From: Glandiceps talaboti
Taxonomy: Eukaryota > Hemichordata > Enteropneusta > Spengelidae
NCBI RefSeq assembly: GCF_964340395.1
Contig: NC_135555.1
Span: 3,034,501 to 3,098,500, forward strand
Direction of reading: 5' to 3'
Length of the DNA: 64,000 nucleotides
The notes beneath the pieces are model-generated. The model saw only the letters and a program-made list of their open reading frames with translations. It had not been told where the DNA came from and did not search any database. The translations under genes and the position numbers were made by a program. This document shows positions 37,528-49,057 of this stretch, piece after piece (positions within the stretch are counted from its first letter, which is position 1; each line of letters starts with the position of its first letter).

Positions 37528-40500
37528 AGATGGCTGCCAGAACTTGGGATAAATGTGTACAGCAGAGTGAAACATTTGACTGCAGTTTAGGTACATTGTC
37601 ATGAAACATTATTTTCATTGCCAAGGCTCCAGCAATATTTCTTGTTACTTACTTGACCACAAATAGCTCACAACATTTAGAGAGTTCAAACTCATCGAAA
37701 AAGAACAATATTGAACTTGAAGTAGATTGCATTTTCAGAGATGTTACTTCTCCAGAACCCATGAGACTAAATGACCCAGTATGAAAAAAGCATGCGGCAA
37801 CTTGCAACATCCAGGTGTATCAGTTTATATGCAAATACTCAAGAGCCAAACTTTGCATACATTTCCATATAGTACAAAAGGTTGAGTAGACTAATAGTTT
37901 ACCTTGCATTGGTATAATATAGTAGGATGAAAGAATTACTACCCATCAATAAGGAAATTTTACATAAATTTTCATATAATGAACAAGTTAACTTGGACCA
38001 ATCTGAATTTGCATACATTTGCATACAAATAAAACAGATGGAACAAGGGTCTATGATGGAACAGACCAATAATTAAATCTCTGTCTACCAGAAGGTATTT
38101 GATTGTACACTAAAAACTACAGGTTGAGCAAAACAGGATTAACCCTCTTTGTAAGATATTGTCAGTGTATAGTATGAAATTCAATCAGACTAGGGATTTT
38201 TTCAAAACATTTTTTTTTTTTAAATTGAATGAATTGAAATCTCACCTTTTTGAATTTTTTGAAGTTCTTGACAGTGTCACCTGTAGCTATAGTACTTGTA
38301 ATTCTGGGTTTTGGTCTTCGGACTACTAAACTTTTCTCTTTAGTCACAACAAGGCTACTGGGTAGATTTTCTTCTGCCTTGTACTCCATGTTGATATTGA
38401 CATCTATTTGTTCCTGGTAGAGATAATATATGCAAAGAAAAGAACCTGTGAACACATTGGTTTTTGTACAGTAAGCCATTTGAAGATATCTTACAGCAGA
38501 CAGTAACTGGTAGCCAGTATACTGTAGCCTTGCAATGACATGTGAGATTTCTTTACAGAATTACTTTTCCCGTTTATCTTGGGAGTGTAACTAACATTGT
38601 GCATCTGGTCAATTCACTACAAGAACACCTGAGTTTTGTATTGTCATGTATTAATCATACCTCTATAGGTCTTGTAGTGGTGATATAACCAGCTGGGATT
38701 TCTCCACTTCTAGGTTTAGATCTTGTCTCTGTGTACACTGGTATTTCTAGACTTTGACTTGCCTGGTTGCCGTCACCTGTCTGTAAAGCATAATGTTAAT
38801 GGCACTAACAACTTAGGAAGATTCTACTATATAAATAAACATTCTTATGTCAAAATATGTAAATTGTACCAAAATATATCACTTTATATGCTAAGTTATG
38901 TTTCCTTGATTGTTTCACCTGGATGATATCAGCAGGAAATAGTAATGTGGGTAAAAAATAGACAAATTCTAGAGTTCTTAATGTCACATGTTTACATTTG
39001 GATGGAAGACAGTCACGGTACTTACGATTGAATGAAAACTTGATTGGGTTTGTGTAATATACAGCAAACATGTGAGAATACTAAATACTTTAATGACTCT
39101 AGCTACACATGACAAGTTTTTGATAAATGACAGATTTTAACATCTCTCAAATCACACTGTACCAACCTGTCTCACATTCTTCTTTTTACTCCACTGGCTT
39201 TCTTCTTCTTCTTCACTTTCCTCACAAACATCCTGTCGTTTTCTCTTCACTTTTACAGAGACTTTGTCCCTACTATCATTAGGTTGTTTAGTTATCTTTG
39301 CATCAACTGGCGAGGGCGCTCTATTCCTGATTTCAAGTTTCTCTTTCTTTGTGTCATTGGTCTTGTTCAATGGTTGAATGTTCGTTTCCCTATAGTCATC
39401 AGTTTCAGTTTGTAGTTCCTCTCTTGGTGACACCACTTCCTGTTTTATTTTCTTGGATTGCATTCTGGGACTTCTCTGTTCTTGTTGAGTGTTTTGTGAT
39501 TGGAATTCATAAGTATCATGTCTCATCAGCTTTGTCTTGCTTTCTTTGGTAGAGGTATCTTCTTCATCTTCCTGTCTCACTCTGAATTATGATAGAGAAC
39601 GTCATATGTCATTACAATTTGGTATTAGTGTATTTGGTACCTTCAGGGAGGTAGATTAGGACCAACAACCAGAAAAAAACAAATACCTACTTCTTCATTT
39701 TTCAACATTTTACCATTTACTTTATGTATGGCAATTCTGTATTGCCTTGTACCAGTCTATCACAATTCAACGTACTCTTCATAATCTCTACATACTCCAC
39801 ACATTTAGCCACACCCATATAGTGACATTAGTATGCAATAGGGGTTGTTGTTGGCTAAGCAGTTAGTTTGTATGCCTCTTACCACTGCCATTGGGTTTGA
39901 ACCCACTCAGCGCCAGCTGGGTTTGGACCCACTCAGCGCCAGCTGGGTTTGGACCCACTCAGTACCAGCTGGGTTTGGACCCACTCAGTGCCAGCTGGCT
40001 TTGATTAAATACTGAAATCATCTGAAGAAAACAGAAATGTTGGGGGATAACCTCAAAATAATAGTTTGGGTAAAATATGGCAGCTAAGACGTCACATGGT
40101 TGGACATCGGTGGGATATGGGGAAGAGGATAATTCCAGGGTAAGTAAAAAACTCACTAAATGATATAAGAATTGATACATGTTGTGTGATGCATGATATA
40201 TATTTTGATCAGCAATATTTGATATTTGAGAGCACCCAAACAAATCTTCCTCAGTTTTCTACATGAAGTTACCTTTTCTTTGATGCTGCACCAAAGTAAC
40301 TTGTGATCATTCCTTTTCCTGGAGACGTTTTCACCTTCAAGCTGTCTGAGTTGTCTTTACTAGATAATACAGTTTCTGAGATTTTAGACACATTAGAAGT
40401 GGTACCAGCAATGCCAAAACTCTCACTGTATCTATCCTTAGATAGTCCCTGATTTCCTGAAACTCTTTCCTGTTTGATTTTAGCTCTCTTTTGAGATCTG

Positions 40501-43500
40501 TCCTGAAGTCTACCACTGGTGACGCTCTCACTAGTGGAAGGAATGGCAAAATCTTTCTGTCTGCTTTGTGTCTGGAAATGTGACTGTGAAGGCTCTGTCT
40601 CTGTTGCTAAGATTTGTTGTGATTCTAAGGTTTGTGATGGTAGAGGTTGAAGAAGATTCACTCCAGCTGGAATCAAAATAAACACAATAAACTATTCAGT
40701 TGTACGTGTTAACAACTGTACATCAAGATCAGTATATAGACATGAAAAAGTTCCTATAGACCAAGTTAATTTGTAACTGATACATATTTTATTATGATAT
40801 CATCTACATGTACTTTAATTTATGTACATTCTGAGGACCATTAGCCAAACTGATTCCTAATGTGCAATTGTAGTGGAGTCATGATGATGGTTGGAGTGGC
40901 CTGCTTGGAATCTGCAGGTTGCAGGTTCGAGCCCCATCACTGTCGTTTGTTTCTGAGTGGTGGCAAGATTTTGAACCACGACTGTGCCTCAGTCAACCCA
41001 GCTGTATAATTGGGGACCTGGTAGGATAGAGGTTGCAATGTGAAGGCTCCAATCCTATGCGCTTATAAAGGCTGCAATATATATCCGAGCCAGGGGTAAT
41101 AATTGTAAAGCACATTAAGCACAGAGTGGGAAAGCGCTATATAAAAAGTAACATTATTATTATCATTATTAATTGTATTGATTCAGTATGTCAGCAAAAC
41201 AGGAGTAGAAGTAGTTCTTACCTTGTGAGATAGTTGGATTGCAGTGTAATTCACATGAACAGTGCAGGACAGCCAAACCTAGTTCAGAGTCTTGAATTGG
41301 TCTCAAATTATTACTGTAAGATCAATATTTTGTAGAATTTCATTTTAATGCTATTCTTAAAAGAATGTAACTTTAGTTATTTTTATCAACAATGCAATTT
41401 ACATATTGGTCAGTAAAAAAGATAGCAAACTCATTTACATAAATCTGGGCATAACAGATGAATGTCTGAATGTTACTTTGTAGACCTGAAACATTATGGC
41501 ATATTATAAGTGTTTTCAAGGCGACTGTTTCAAGCATTGTATTAATAAAAAGATAATGGACAACACATTTATCTATCAAGAAAAAAGTCTGGGAACCTAG
41601 GTGTGCCCAATAAACTCCCCCAGGTGTGCCCAGTAAACTCACCTCTTGAGGTGAGTCTTGACATGTGATATCCATTCCTTGCCATTCTGAGAGTAGTTCT
41701 GTGTATTATCCTGTGGATCAGCATACATGACACATGTCCCTGGTTGTACCAACACATCATCATTATCATCATCACTACCTTCTTCCATCAGTATTGCCTT
41801 ACCATCACCAAAACTAACTGTTTGATTCAATCTCTTGAACTGTTTGGGTGATAGAAAGATGAATGTCATATCTTGGAAAATTGTCTTCCGTCTTTCATCC
41901 ACTGTAAAGGAAACACTGTCCTTCTTGATGGCCATGTCAGTCAGTGGTGGTATATACCTATAGAGATGAACACAATTTGTATTCATACTTACAATCAGTG
42001 TCAGTGCTGAGGTTTCATTCACATTGGAATAGGCGGAAAGCAAGTGAACAGAGAGAAACACATTTTGAAATTGAAAATTCTCTCAAAGTTTTAAATCAGC
42101 TGTATCCTTGCTTATCTCTTCCTAATGTCAAAGGACAATAGTTACTATCAGAGCTTTTGTTTAAAAAGGTAAGTACCAAATATGTACAAGCTAACTGTGT
42201 TCTACCCAGGTTTTCTACAATGCTTTGTGGTAGTATCAATGATTTCAGGAAATGGTCAGCACAGCATTTCGATTTTCTAATAAAAACATTTCATTGGTGA
42301 GTCACTTCAAACATTCTAAATAATAAAAATCATTCTTAGATTTTTGAATGAACTCACTCTTTGACATCAGGCAGGTCAGAATTTTGTTCAGCAGCTTCTA
42401 AAACTTTATGAAAATATTCTGGTTTCACCATGGGATGACAGGTTATCAAAGCTGATATCACCTACAATGGGGTTGAAAAGTTGGTGACAGTTAGGATTGG
42501 GAACCAACACAATAAAACTGAACTATTTTACAATCTTAAATATTTCATACCTGGCATTTTAATTAAGCTACAACATGACCATATCTTCAATTTAACTTCG
42601 TTGTGAAGACTTACTGAGGTAAGGTGCACAAACTCTATGGTCACTACATACCTTGACTGTGACATTGAGTTTACTCATTGCTAGAAGTGTACAGTCTTTA
42701 GTCCATTCACCAAGTAGATGAGCACCCAACTTTACTAATACTGCTTTCAGAGATTTCTTATCCTGGCTGTCCAAGCAGGAACTACACACAACCATGGGTT
42801 CATAACAAACTCTGCAAGGAAGGATCCGTAATATAAACTTGACAGCTCTTTCTGTGTATTTCTAAATTGCCTTGAGTTTTAAACTAGTCAAAACATAGTC
42901 TAGTAACTCAACAGTCAATGTCATTGGAACATGACACTAAGTCTACACAAAAGTACTACAAAAGGTTAAGTAAAAAATTCCAAAACATGCTTGTCTTTCT
43001 TGTTTTATCGCTGTATGTGTTTTACCTGTACTATTCAGCACTAAGACCACCTAGTAGTAGTAAGAGATATCCTGAGAGTAATCATAACTTATTTTGTATA
43101 TAAACTTTATTCGTCCAAATAAATTTGGAAATTTGTTGAATGGTCGCCACAAGAGCAGCGCCCTAGTGTTGAAGAAGCAGGAGGAAACCGGAGTGCCCGG
43201 GGAAAACCTGCGTTGTTTGGCAGGATCAAACTGAGCATCACCCGTCTTACATGCAGACCTGGTTAAATTTTTTTAATCAAACCCAGCCGACACCAGGCAG
43301 GTTCGAACCCAGACTGCAGAGGTAAGAGGCATACGAGCTAACCGCTCGGCCACCGACAACCCCATATACATGTGTGCGGCTCCCTGTCACATACAGTTCT
43401 ACATATACATACAAACTTATTTTATTTGAGATAGGAAAATCTCATACCAAGAACTCTGAACTATTTGTTAATAAGTGTAGAGTTATTCCAGAGCTTCCAA

Positions 43501-45800
43501 AGAGATATGATTTCTTAAAGATAGTATGAGCCAATTTACATTATTAATAGCATATCATTTTATAATACAATACAATACATTTCATTACTCTCACAGGGAG
43601 AAACTGAAATGTCTGCTATTATGTAAATTTATCTTATGACTCCACTACCAGTTTCTGGGGAAAACATTAAAGACCTGTACTTACTTCCATTCATTTGTCT
43701 TGAGAGAACCAAAGACCACAGTATCACCGTCCTTCAATGATGTTGTAGATCCACTCTCTACTTTCTTACCATTGATAAATGTACCATACTTGGATGAATC
43801 CTTTAGTTCCAGTGTTGACAGTCTCTGTACACTAGACTGAATGTATGCAAACATAGGTGTCAAATATAAACTACTTTTTAAGTACACAGGCTACCTCTAG
43901 CTCTCCCCCCTCTCCCCAGTACACTTCAGAATTTTGAGTATTACGGAAATACTAGTATCTGATGATGTAATGGTGAAGTTGTATTTTAACAAAGATAAAG
44001 ATCATTACTAATGAAAAATTAATACTGTTGTTTTTTGTCTCAATTTGTAGGACAAAACATTGAAATTTTATTTATGTCTGAGTGTTGATTGTACAGATTG
44101 AAGTTACAACGTAACATAATGTTACTAATTTTGATGATCTAGTACACTTTGTCTAGTTTGACAACTTACCACGTTGGCTTCTGAATGAGATACAGTAAGA
44201 ACAGAGTGTTTTCTACTGATAGACTGGTCATTCAAAATCAGTATTCTTGTTTCTGAAATAAAAATTACAGTACATGTACATTTATAAAAAAATCACAGGA
44301 TTGTGAATTGTTCTACAAGTCAATATCACTTCTATATATGTAAGCTGCAGAAGAATCAGATACATCATATGAAAGCAATACAAGAATTGTGACATCATAA
44401 AACACCAGCATACTTCTAGTACTTGTACTAATTATTACTATGACTAAACATATACCAGTACACAACAGTTAGAGACTGTAACATGCATAACTGGAACTCT
44501 CTCATAAATGATTTTATGTACTGTAAGTAATGTAATGTTTTAAACCAATGAAAATTGTAATTTTGTGTTTGTGGAATACACTTCTGAAATTAGTTTTTTT
44601 TTTTGGCAGACTACACATTCTGGGACTCAGGAGCTTAGCTGTCTTGATGTTTCATTTACATATATGGTGCTCATTTACATATCTAGTGTAATGGATTCAT
44701 TTGCATATATAGTGTAATGGTGCTTCATTGCATAATAACTACTACATCCTTCTCTCCTTATGATTTTTGGTGCTTCATTAGCATATAATTTGTATATGAC
44801 TCTTGTTAATGTGCTGTTGTAAACAAATTGAGGCTCACCTTTCCTTCCTACAATTGTATCTCTACCAACAACCAAGTAATACTTTTGTCCTGCAAAAATG
44901 AAGTGTTTGGAAGAAAGGGTGATATACAACCCACAACACCAAAGTTTTCTGTATGGACTGCATTTGTTTATACTATTATAGCATCCATATCAAGTGCAAA
45001 AGTATACTGTTTCATTTGCTAATTGACTACATTAGAAAGGCCACATGCTTGGCTTGCAAATAAACCAATTCAAACAGTATATTTCTACACTTGATATGAA
45101 TGCTATAAAGGAGTGTAGCACATAGAGAAAGTGGTTTACTTCAGTGTACTCGTTGTACAAAGGTTACCTTAAATTACTTTATATACAGCAATGATTTGAT
45201 TCAATTATTCCTCCGTGGATCTCTTTATGGAAGTTCTTGGGCAACTATCATGATGTAACAACAATATCCTCATTCAATCAATCAACCAATCAATCAATCT
45301 TTTACTCAAGCAGAGGGAGGGAGGGACAAGCACACATGGTAAATTTGATTTGGTATATGCTACAGGGGAATATATATTAATCATGCTTGTTTTCAAAATA
45401 AAAGTACATTTGAAGAACACAAAAACAGATAAGACATTCATGTAGAGCTAACCACAATAACTTTATATTATAACTTAAAATGTAGCGAGCAAGATCTTTT
45501 TGACACAGCCATTGCTGTACGTGATGAAAGCAAAGCTTGTGACCTTTAACCCCGTTAGCATTATCGTCCGCCTAGGAAAGATAAAAAACGGATACTTTTT
45601 CTTCTACTGCTAACTGATGGAATAATTCAAATCCGAACATTGCGATAAACAATACAAAGACAACAAAATGTGACGATAATTACACTGTTGAGGCAGTGTG
45701 GCCGCCATGTTTAAATTTGGCGCGATCGACTGGTGTCCAAACTCGAATTCCAGTATAATGCGTACTTACCGGGTTCCTTGATGCTTTTGAGTACCCACAT
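36509..45800 (-). CDS. NBN: Nibrin (NBS1), complete, 14 coding exons, 760 aa
   Basis: Regulatory subunit of the MRE11-RAD50-NBN complex that senses double-strand breaks and recruits ATM. Exons, high to low: 45770-45800, 44839-44889, 44170-44252, 43685-43836, 42652-42811, 42358-42461, 41643-41957, 41222-41313, 40273-40666, 39167-39581, 38661-38780, 38246-38413, 36956-37069, 36509-36592. GT-AG junctions with agreeing phases give 761 codons including the stop (human 754 aa). FHA domain: VVGRDTIVGRK, NDQSISRKHSVL, DSSKYGTFINGKKV (phosphopeptide-binding Arg and SISR.H kept). Tandem BRCTs: VVCSSCLDSQDKKSLK ... KPEYF ... KTIFQDMTFIFLSPKQF. Central linker with the SYFGAASKKR patch. MRE11-binding motif TVKNFKKFKK then LPRIIGGNDL. 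C-terminal ATM-binding motif REVEEWFQEQVQ ... NDLFNWEPKKKGRR. The start MWVLKSIKEP mirrors human MWKLLPA. Confidence 0.97.
36790..36961. repeat. NBN: Tandem triplication of an NBN exon end and its 5' splice site
   Basis: Three units begin TTRACTATGTRYGATTTCCA and end with TTTTTACYTGTAC: 36790-36840, 36841-36891 and 36892-36961 (the last is longer). On the minus strand the last unit runs into the true exon end (AAGTACAG|GTAAAAA at 36956/36955). The middle unit reproduces AAGTACAG|GTAAAAA exactly about 70 bp into the intron. The third has AAGTACAAGTAAAAA. Confidence 0.85.
37482..37523. repeat. Poly(A) run of about 42 nt
   Basis: Homopolymer in an NBN intron. It may be the tail of a degraded retroposon, but no body is recognisable beside it. 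Confidence 0.9.
39841..40010 (+). mobile_element. SINE head fragment (family B) with internal tandem repeat
   Basis: GGGGTTGTTGTTGGCTAAGC + AGTTAGTTTGTATGCCTCTT + ACC matches the tRNA-like head of the minus copy at 43133-43363 (GGGGTTGTCGGTGGCCGAGC + GGTTAGCTCGTATGCCTCTT + ACC), including a B-box-like GGGTTTGAACCC. The following CCAGCTGGGTTTGGACCCAC + TCAG is then repeated about four times. NBN intron. Confidence 0.7.
40876..41168 (+). mobile_element. tRNA-derived SINE (family A), near full length
   Basis: B-box GCAGGTTCGAGCCCC near 40920, preceded by an A-box-like TTGGAGTGGCCTGC. The body contains GGGGACCTGGTAGGATAGAG. The tail GTAATAATTGTAAAGCACAT + TAAGCACAGAGTGGGAAAGC + GCTATATAAAA ends in (ATT)n. 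Inserted antisense in an NBN intron. Relatives lie at 15057-15265, 28779-28890 and about 50150-50185. Confidence 0.85.
43133..43363 (-). mobile_element. tRNA-derived SINE (family B)
   Basis: On the minus strand: GGTGGCCGAGCGGTTAGCTC (A-box of a Leu/Ser-type tRNA head), then TCTGGGTTCGAACCTGCC (B-box), TGGTGTCGGCTGGGTTTGAT, and a body with CGCAGGTTTTCCCCGGGCAC + TCCGGTTTCCTCC. That last block resembles a SINE/repeat core widespread in metazoa (from memory, not verified). NBN intron. Confidence 0.8.
45690..45800 (-). promoter_or_regulatory. NBN: NBN start region with E2F-like and YY1-like motifs
   Basis: TTTGGCGCGA (about 45717-45726) fits the E2F consensus. GCCGCCATG (about 45701) fits the YY1 core on the minus strand. 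Both lie just inside intron 1, 45-100 bp downstream of the start codon. E2F control would suit a DNA-repair gene. Function inferred. Confidence 0.35.
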
Positions 45801-47780
45801 TATATTTCTTTGGTGTGAGAAACTGTTGGTGAACAGAAGAAGGTGTCGCTTCTTATGTAACACAATGATTATAGCATTTTCAGGCCACACGACGCATCCA
45901 CCTCATCCATTCTTGGTGTCCCCCTCATGGTCTTTAGTTTCTTAGGATCTGTCACTTGGGGGCGCACGACGTGATCGAGGTCATTTGGTCGACGTTGCTC
46001 ATGTTTATGAACAAAATGAAAGATAACTTTTTGTCTCAAACTTTATACCGGTAATCTTATCAAAGAATGAGGAAGAGCTCACTTTTCATTTCCCCACTTA
46101 TTTAGGCCTCCCAAAAAATAAAAATTCAATAAAAGAACATACTACATAAAGATGTGGGAAAGTGAAGGTTTCTTACAAACCATGGACATGGTAAAGGACA
46201 GGACAAGCACAAACTGCCAAGAACATATCAAACATTTTATTTTTTAAAATTGTTTATATATTTTAATTGTAATAAAACATTTAGGCTGAGTGATCATAAT
46301 TTAGAAACTGAGTTGGAGAGAACAATAAAAAAATGTGCTACATTTAAATCTAAGATTTTGAAAGAGATGCACTCTAGGTTATAGAGCTGGTGACTATATG
46401 AGATTGGGGCATACTAAATGTTAGTATATCACGCACAAGAAATTGCTGTGTCATGGTGCCTCAAACTGACTTTAGAAGGCACACTTTTTCCACTTTATGT
46501 ACACAGAAACACAGATTTTTACAAAGAATTTCTAGATCTAAATACTTGTGTGTAGAGTAGGGCTCCACTTCTTGGAACCAACTCAGCTAGTAGACAATGT
46601 TGCAAACAGGGGCTAATGAATGAATCATAATAACCACTCCTTATAATAGAGATTTGTATTTTAATCACATTTATCACCCAATAAACATCAAGAAAAACAA
46701 TAGTACATAGTACATAATATAAACATCCTCTCTCATCAATTTTGGCTCACAAAAAGTATATTGATTAGTTTCAAGTGCAATGACTGAAGATATTGTAAAA
46801 GGAGGGATCTCCTGAATGTAGAGGATTTTGTTTTGTCAGTGAACGACCTATGCAAAGTAACTAAATTTGAAAATTGACCAAGACTGTACTGGAGACAATG
46901 GAGAGTTTGATCCTTGAAGTGATTGCAGATGGATGTGGATTTGCATCATGCTATACAGAAACCATAAAGTATCACTTGTTCACTTCATATTTTGATTAGG
47001 TACAAGCAGTGATTATTACTTTTAGAATTTCTGTCTTGTAAAGTGACTTATTATTGTTCTTCTACTCTGTACACAAGTTTACCACACATTGCATGGTCTA
47101 TGGTTTGATATTCATAACTGCAACTTGCACAAATTGAACTTGTAAAGACCAAAATTGCTATATACAAAAAATAGAATGCAGGGAAAATCATAGTTAGAAT
47201 TACTCACCATGGGCAATATGCCATGTAAACCGTATTAGGTTTTTGAACTGATGCAAATTTGAGAGTCTTAGGATACAAAATCATGGCATTAAATCATTGG
47301 CTTGAAATGGTGAGTGTATTGTATGTGAAAGTATTCTCCAAAAACTGTGAGAGATACATGAAAGTAGATTAACATAATTTACTAAGTAAGAGGACACTTT
47401 TATAAAAACTAACATACAAACAACAAAATATTTACAGGTATTGTCAGGACATAGTGACCTTTGACTTAAAAGACTAGAGACAATATAAATTCCAACATAT
47501 GTACTTGGATATAATATCTACACAGGACTGAAATAAAACATATTTCATTTGGCAGTGACAAAGAAAATTATCCATGTACACAACAACACAGACTCATGTA
47601 TTTTGTCTACACTAATGATGATGTCTTGTTAATTGCCATATTAAAGGCAAGTATTGAATAGCTACAGAAAAGACAAGAATTTAAAAACAAATACAATATT
47701 ACATTACACTAATATTTGAAATGGGGACATACTAGTATCTCCTTGACTATGGGCATGATATTTCCAGAGTCTATGGCACA
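45801..47780. other. NBN upstream / CDCA8 downstream intergenic DNA
   Basis: Contains a short GC-rich stretch (45955-46000) that may belong to the NBN promoter and an (ATCA)n run at about 45275-45299 inside NBN intron 1. The rest is AT-rich with no gene seen. Confidence 0.4.
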
Positions 47781-47784
47781 CCCT

Positions 47785-48010
47785 TGTAGTTCTCCCATTC
47801 TGGTCATTTCTGAGAGTCTCTTGGACACCTTTGTAATACAGTACTCCCATTCTGGTCAGCTCCGAGAGTCAATGGGACACCCTTGTAATACAGTACTGAC
47901 ATTCTGGTCATCTCTGAGTCTATGGGTCACCCTTGTAATACAGTACTCCCATTCTGGTCATCTCTGAGAGTCTACGGGACACCCTTTTGATACTCCCATT
48001 CTGGTCATCT
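47785..48010. repeat. ~57-bp minisatellite, about four copies
   Basis: Unit CTCCCATTCTGGTCATCTCT + GAGAGTCTATGGGACACCCT + TGTAATACAGTA, with indels. Downstream of CDCA8. Confidence 0.85.
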
Positions 48011-49057
48011 CTTCGGATAATATATTTATTTTGTACTAAAAAATGTTTACTAACAAAATGGACATTGGAAAATAAAAGGTACAACAAATGAACAGATATT
48101 AAAGTAAAATAAATGGGTAAAGTATGGATTAGTCTATAAGATACAACATGTCATGCAATGCTTACAATGTATCAGCTAGCACTCACTGAGAGGTGTTGGC
48201 TGATGCACAAGGGCACCCTGTCACTACATATCTTACAGAATAGGTTTGTGAGTGACAATATTTCAGGGTGAAAGTTGTCCAGAGTTCCTATGCTTGATGT
48301 CATGGTAGGAATCTAAAGTGGATCTTGATGTACAGACATATTCTGTGTAATTTTGACAAAAGAGTTTAGTAATAGGGTAGAATATATTTTCAGCATCGTA
48401 CAGGACATTATTTCATTGTTTATAAAACTCATTGACTGAGAAACTCTAAGCTGTTTTGATGCCCCATATAAATATTTAGCTAACTAAAATAGACACACTC
48501 TATAACTATTGTTGCAATGTACTGATATTAGCTACTGAAAAAATGGATGTTGATTTAATTGTACTTGCAGTGTAATGGTGTTTCTAATGATTTCAATAAA
48601 CTTGCCGTGTACAATTTTGGGGATTTCTAGTGTTTACACTATCTTGATTACAGCAGGGTGATTATAAAACACAACAAAAGCACTGCTATCACCCACTTGT
48701 ATATCTAACCATATCAGACAATAGTTTTATTTTGTGTCTATCTTCAATACATAGCTGAAAGCTCAGTTTCCACAGCAGTGATTTGTCTACATAACGTGAA
48801 AGATGAAATATGCCCATCCCTTCTCAGACTGAGTTCTTTCACTGTAGAGGCACAAACAGTATCCAAGAGGAAATTTTCTTTCATTGATGCTATACACCTA
48901 TTTAATTTTTTGTAACCCATACACCACTCTCTTTCATACAGGCTAAATGTGTGCATTCCATGGGATGTTGGAATCAAGGCAATGAAAACACATATAAGTA
49001 GAATATCTTTTCAAAAACAAAATATAGCTATATAGTTGGTCATCCTGTAAATCGTTA
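48011..49057 (-). other. CDCA8 3' UTR / downstream region
   Basis: Follows the borealin stop codon on the minus strand. TTTATT on the plus strand (AATAAA on the transcript strand) near 48022 is one possible polyadenylation signal. No other gene seen. Confidence 0.4.

Noticed and set aside
43290-43363. Possible tRNA gene (GGCCGAGCGGTTAG with GGTTCGAACC)
   Set aside because: No acceptor-stem pairing visible and a matching diverged copy exists at 39841; it is the head of a SINE.
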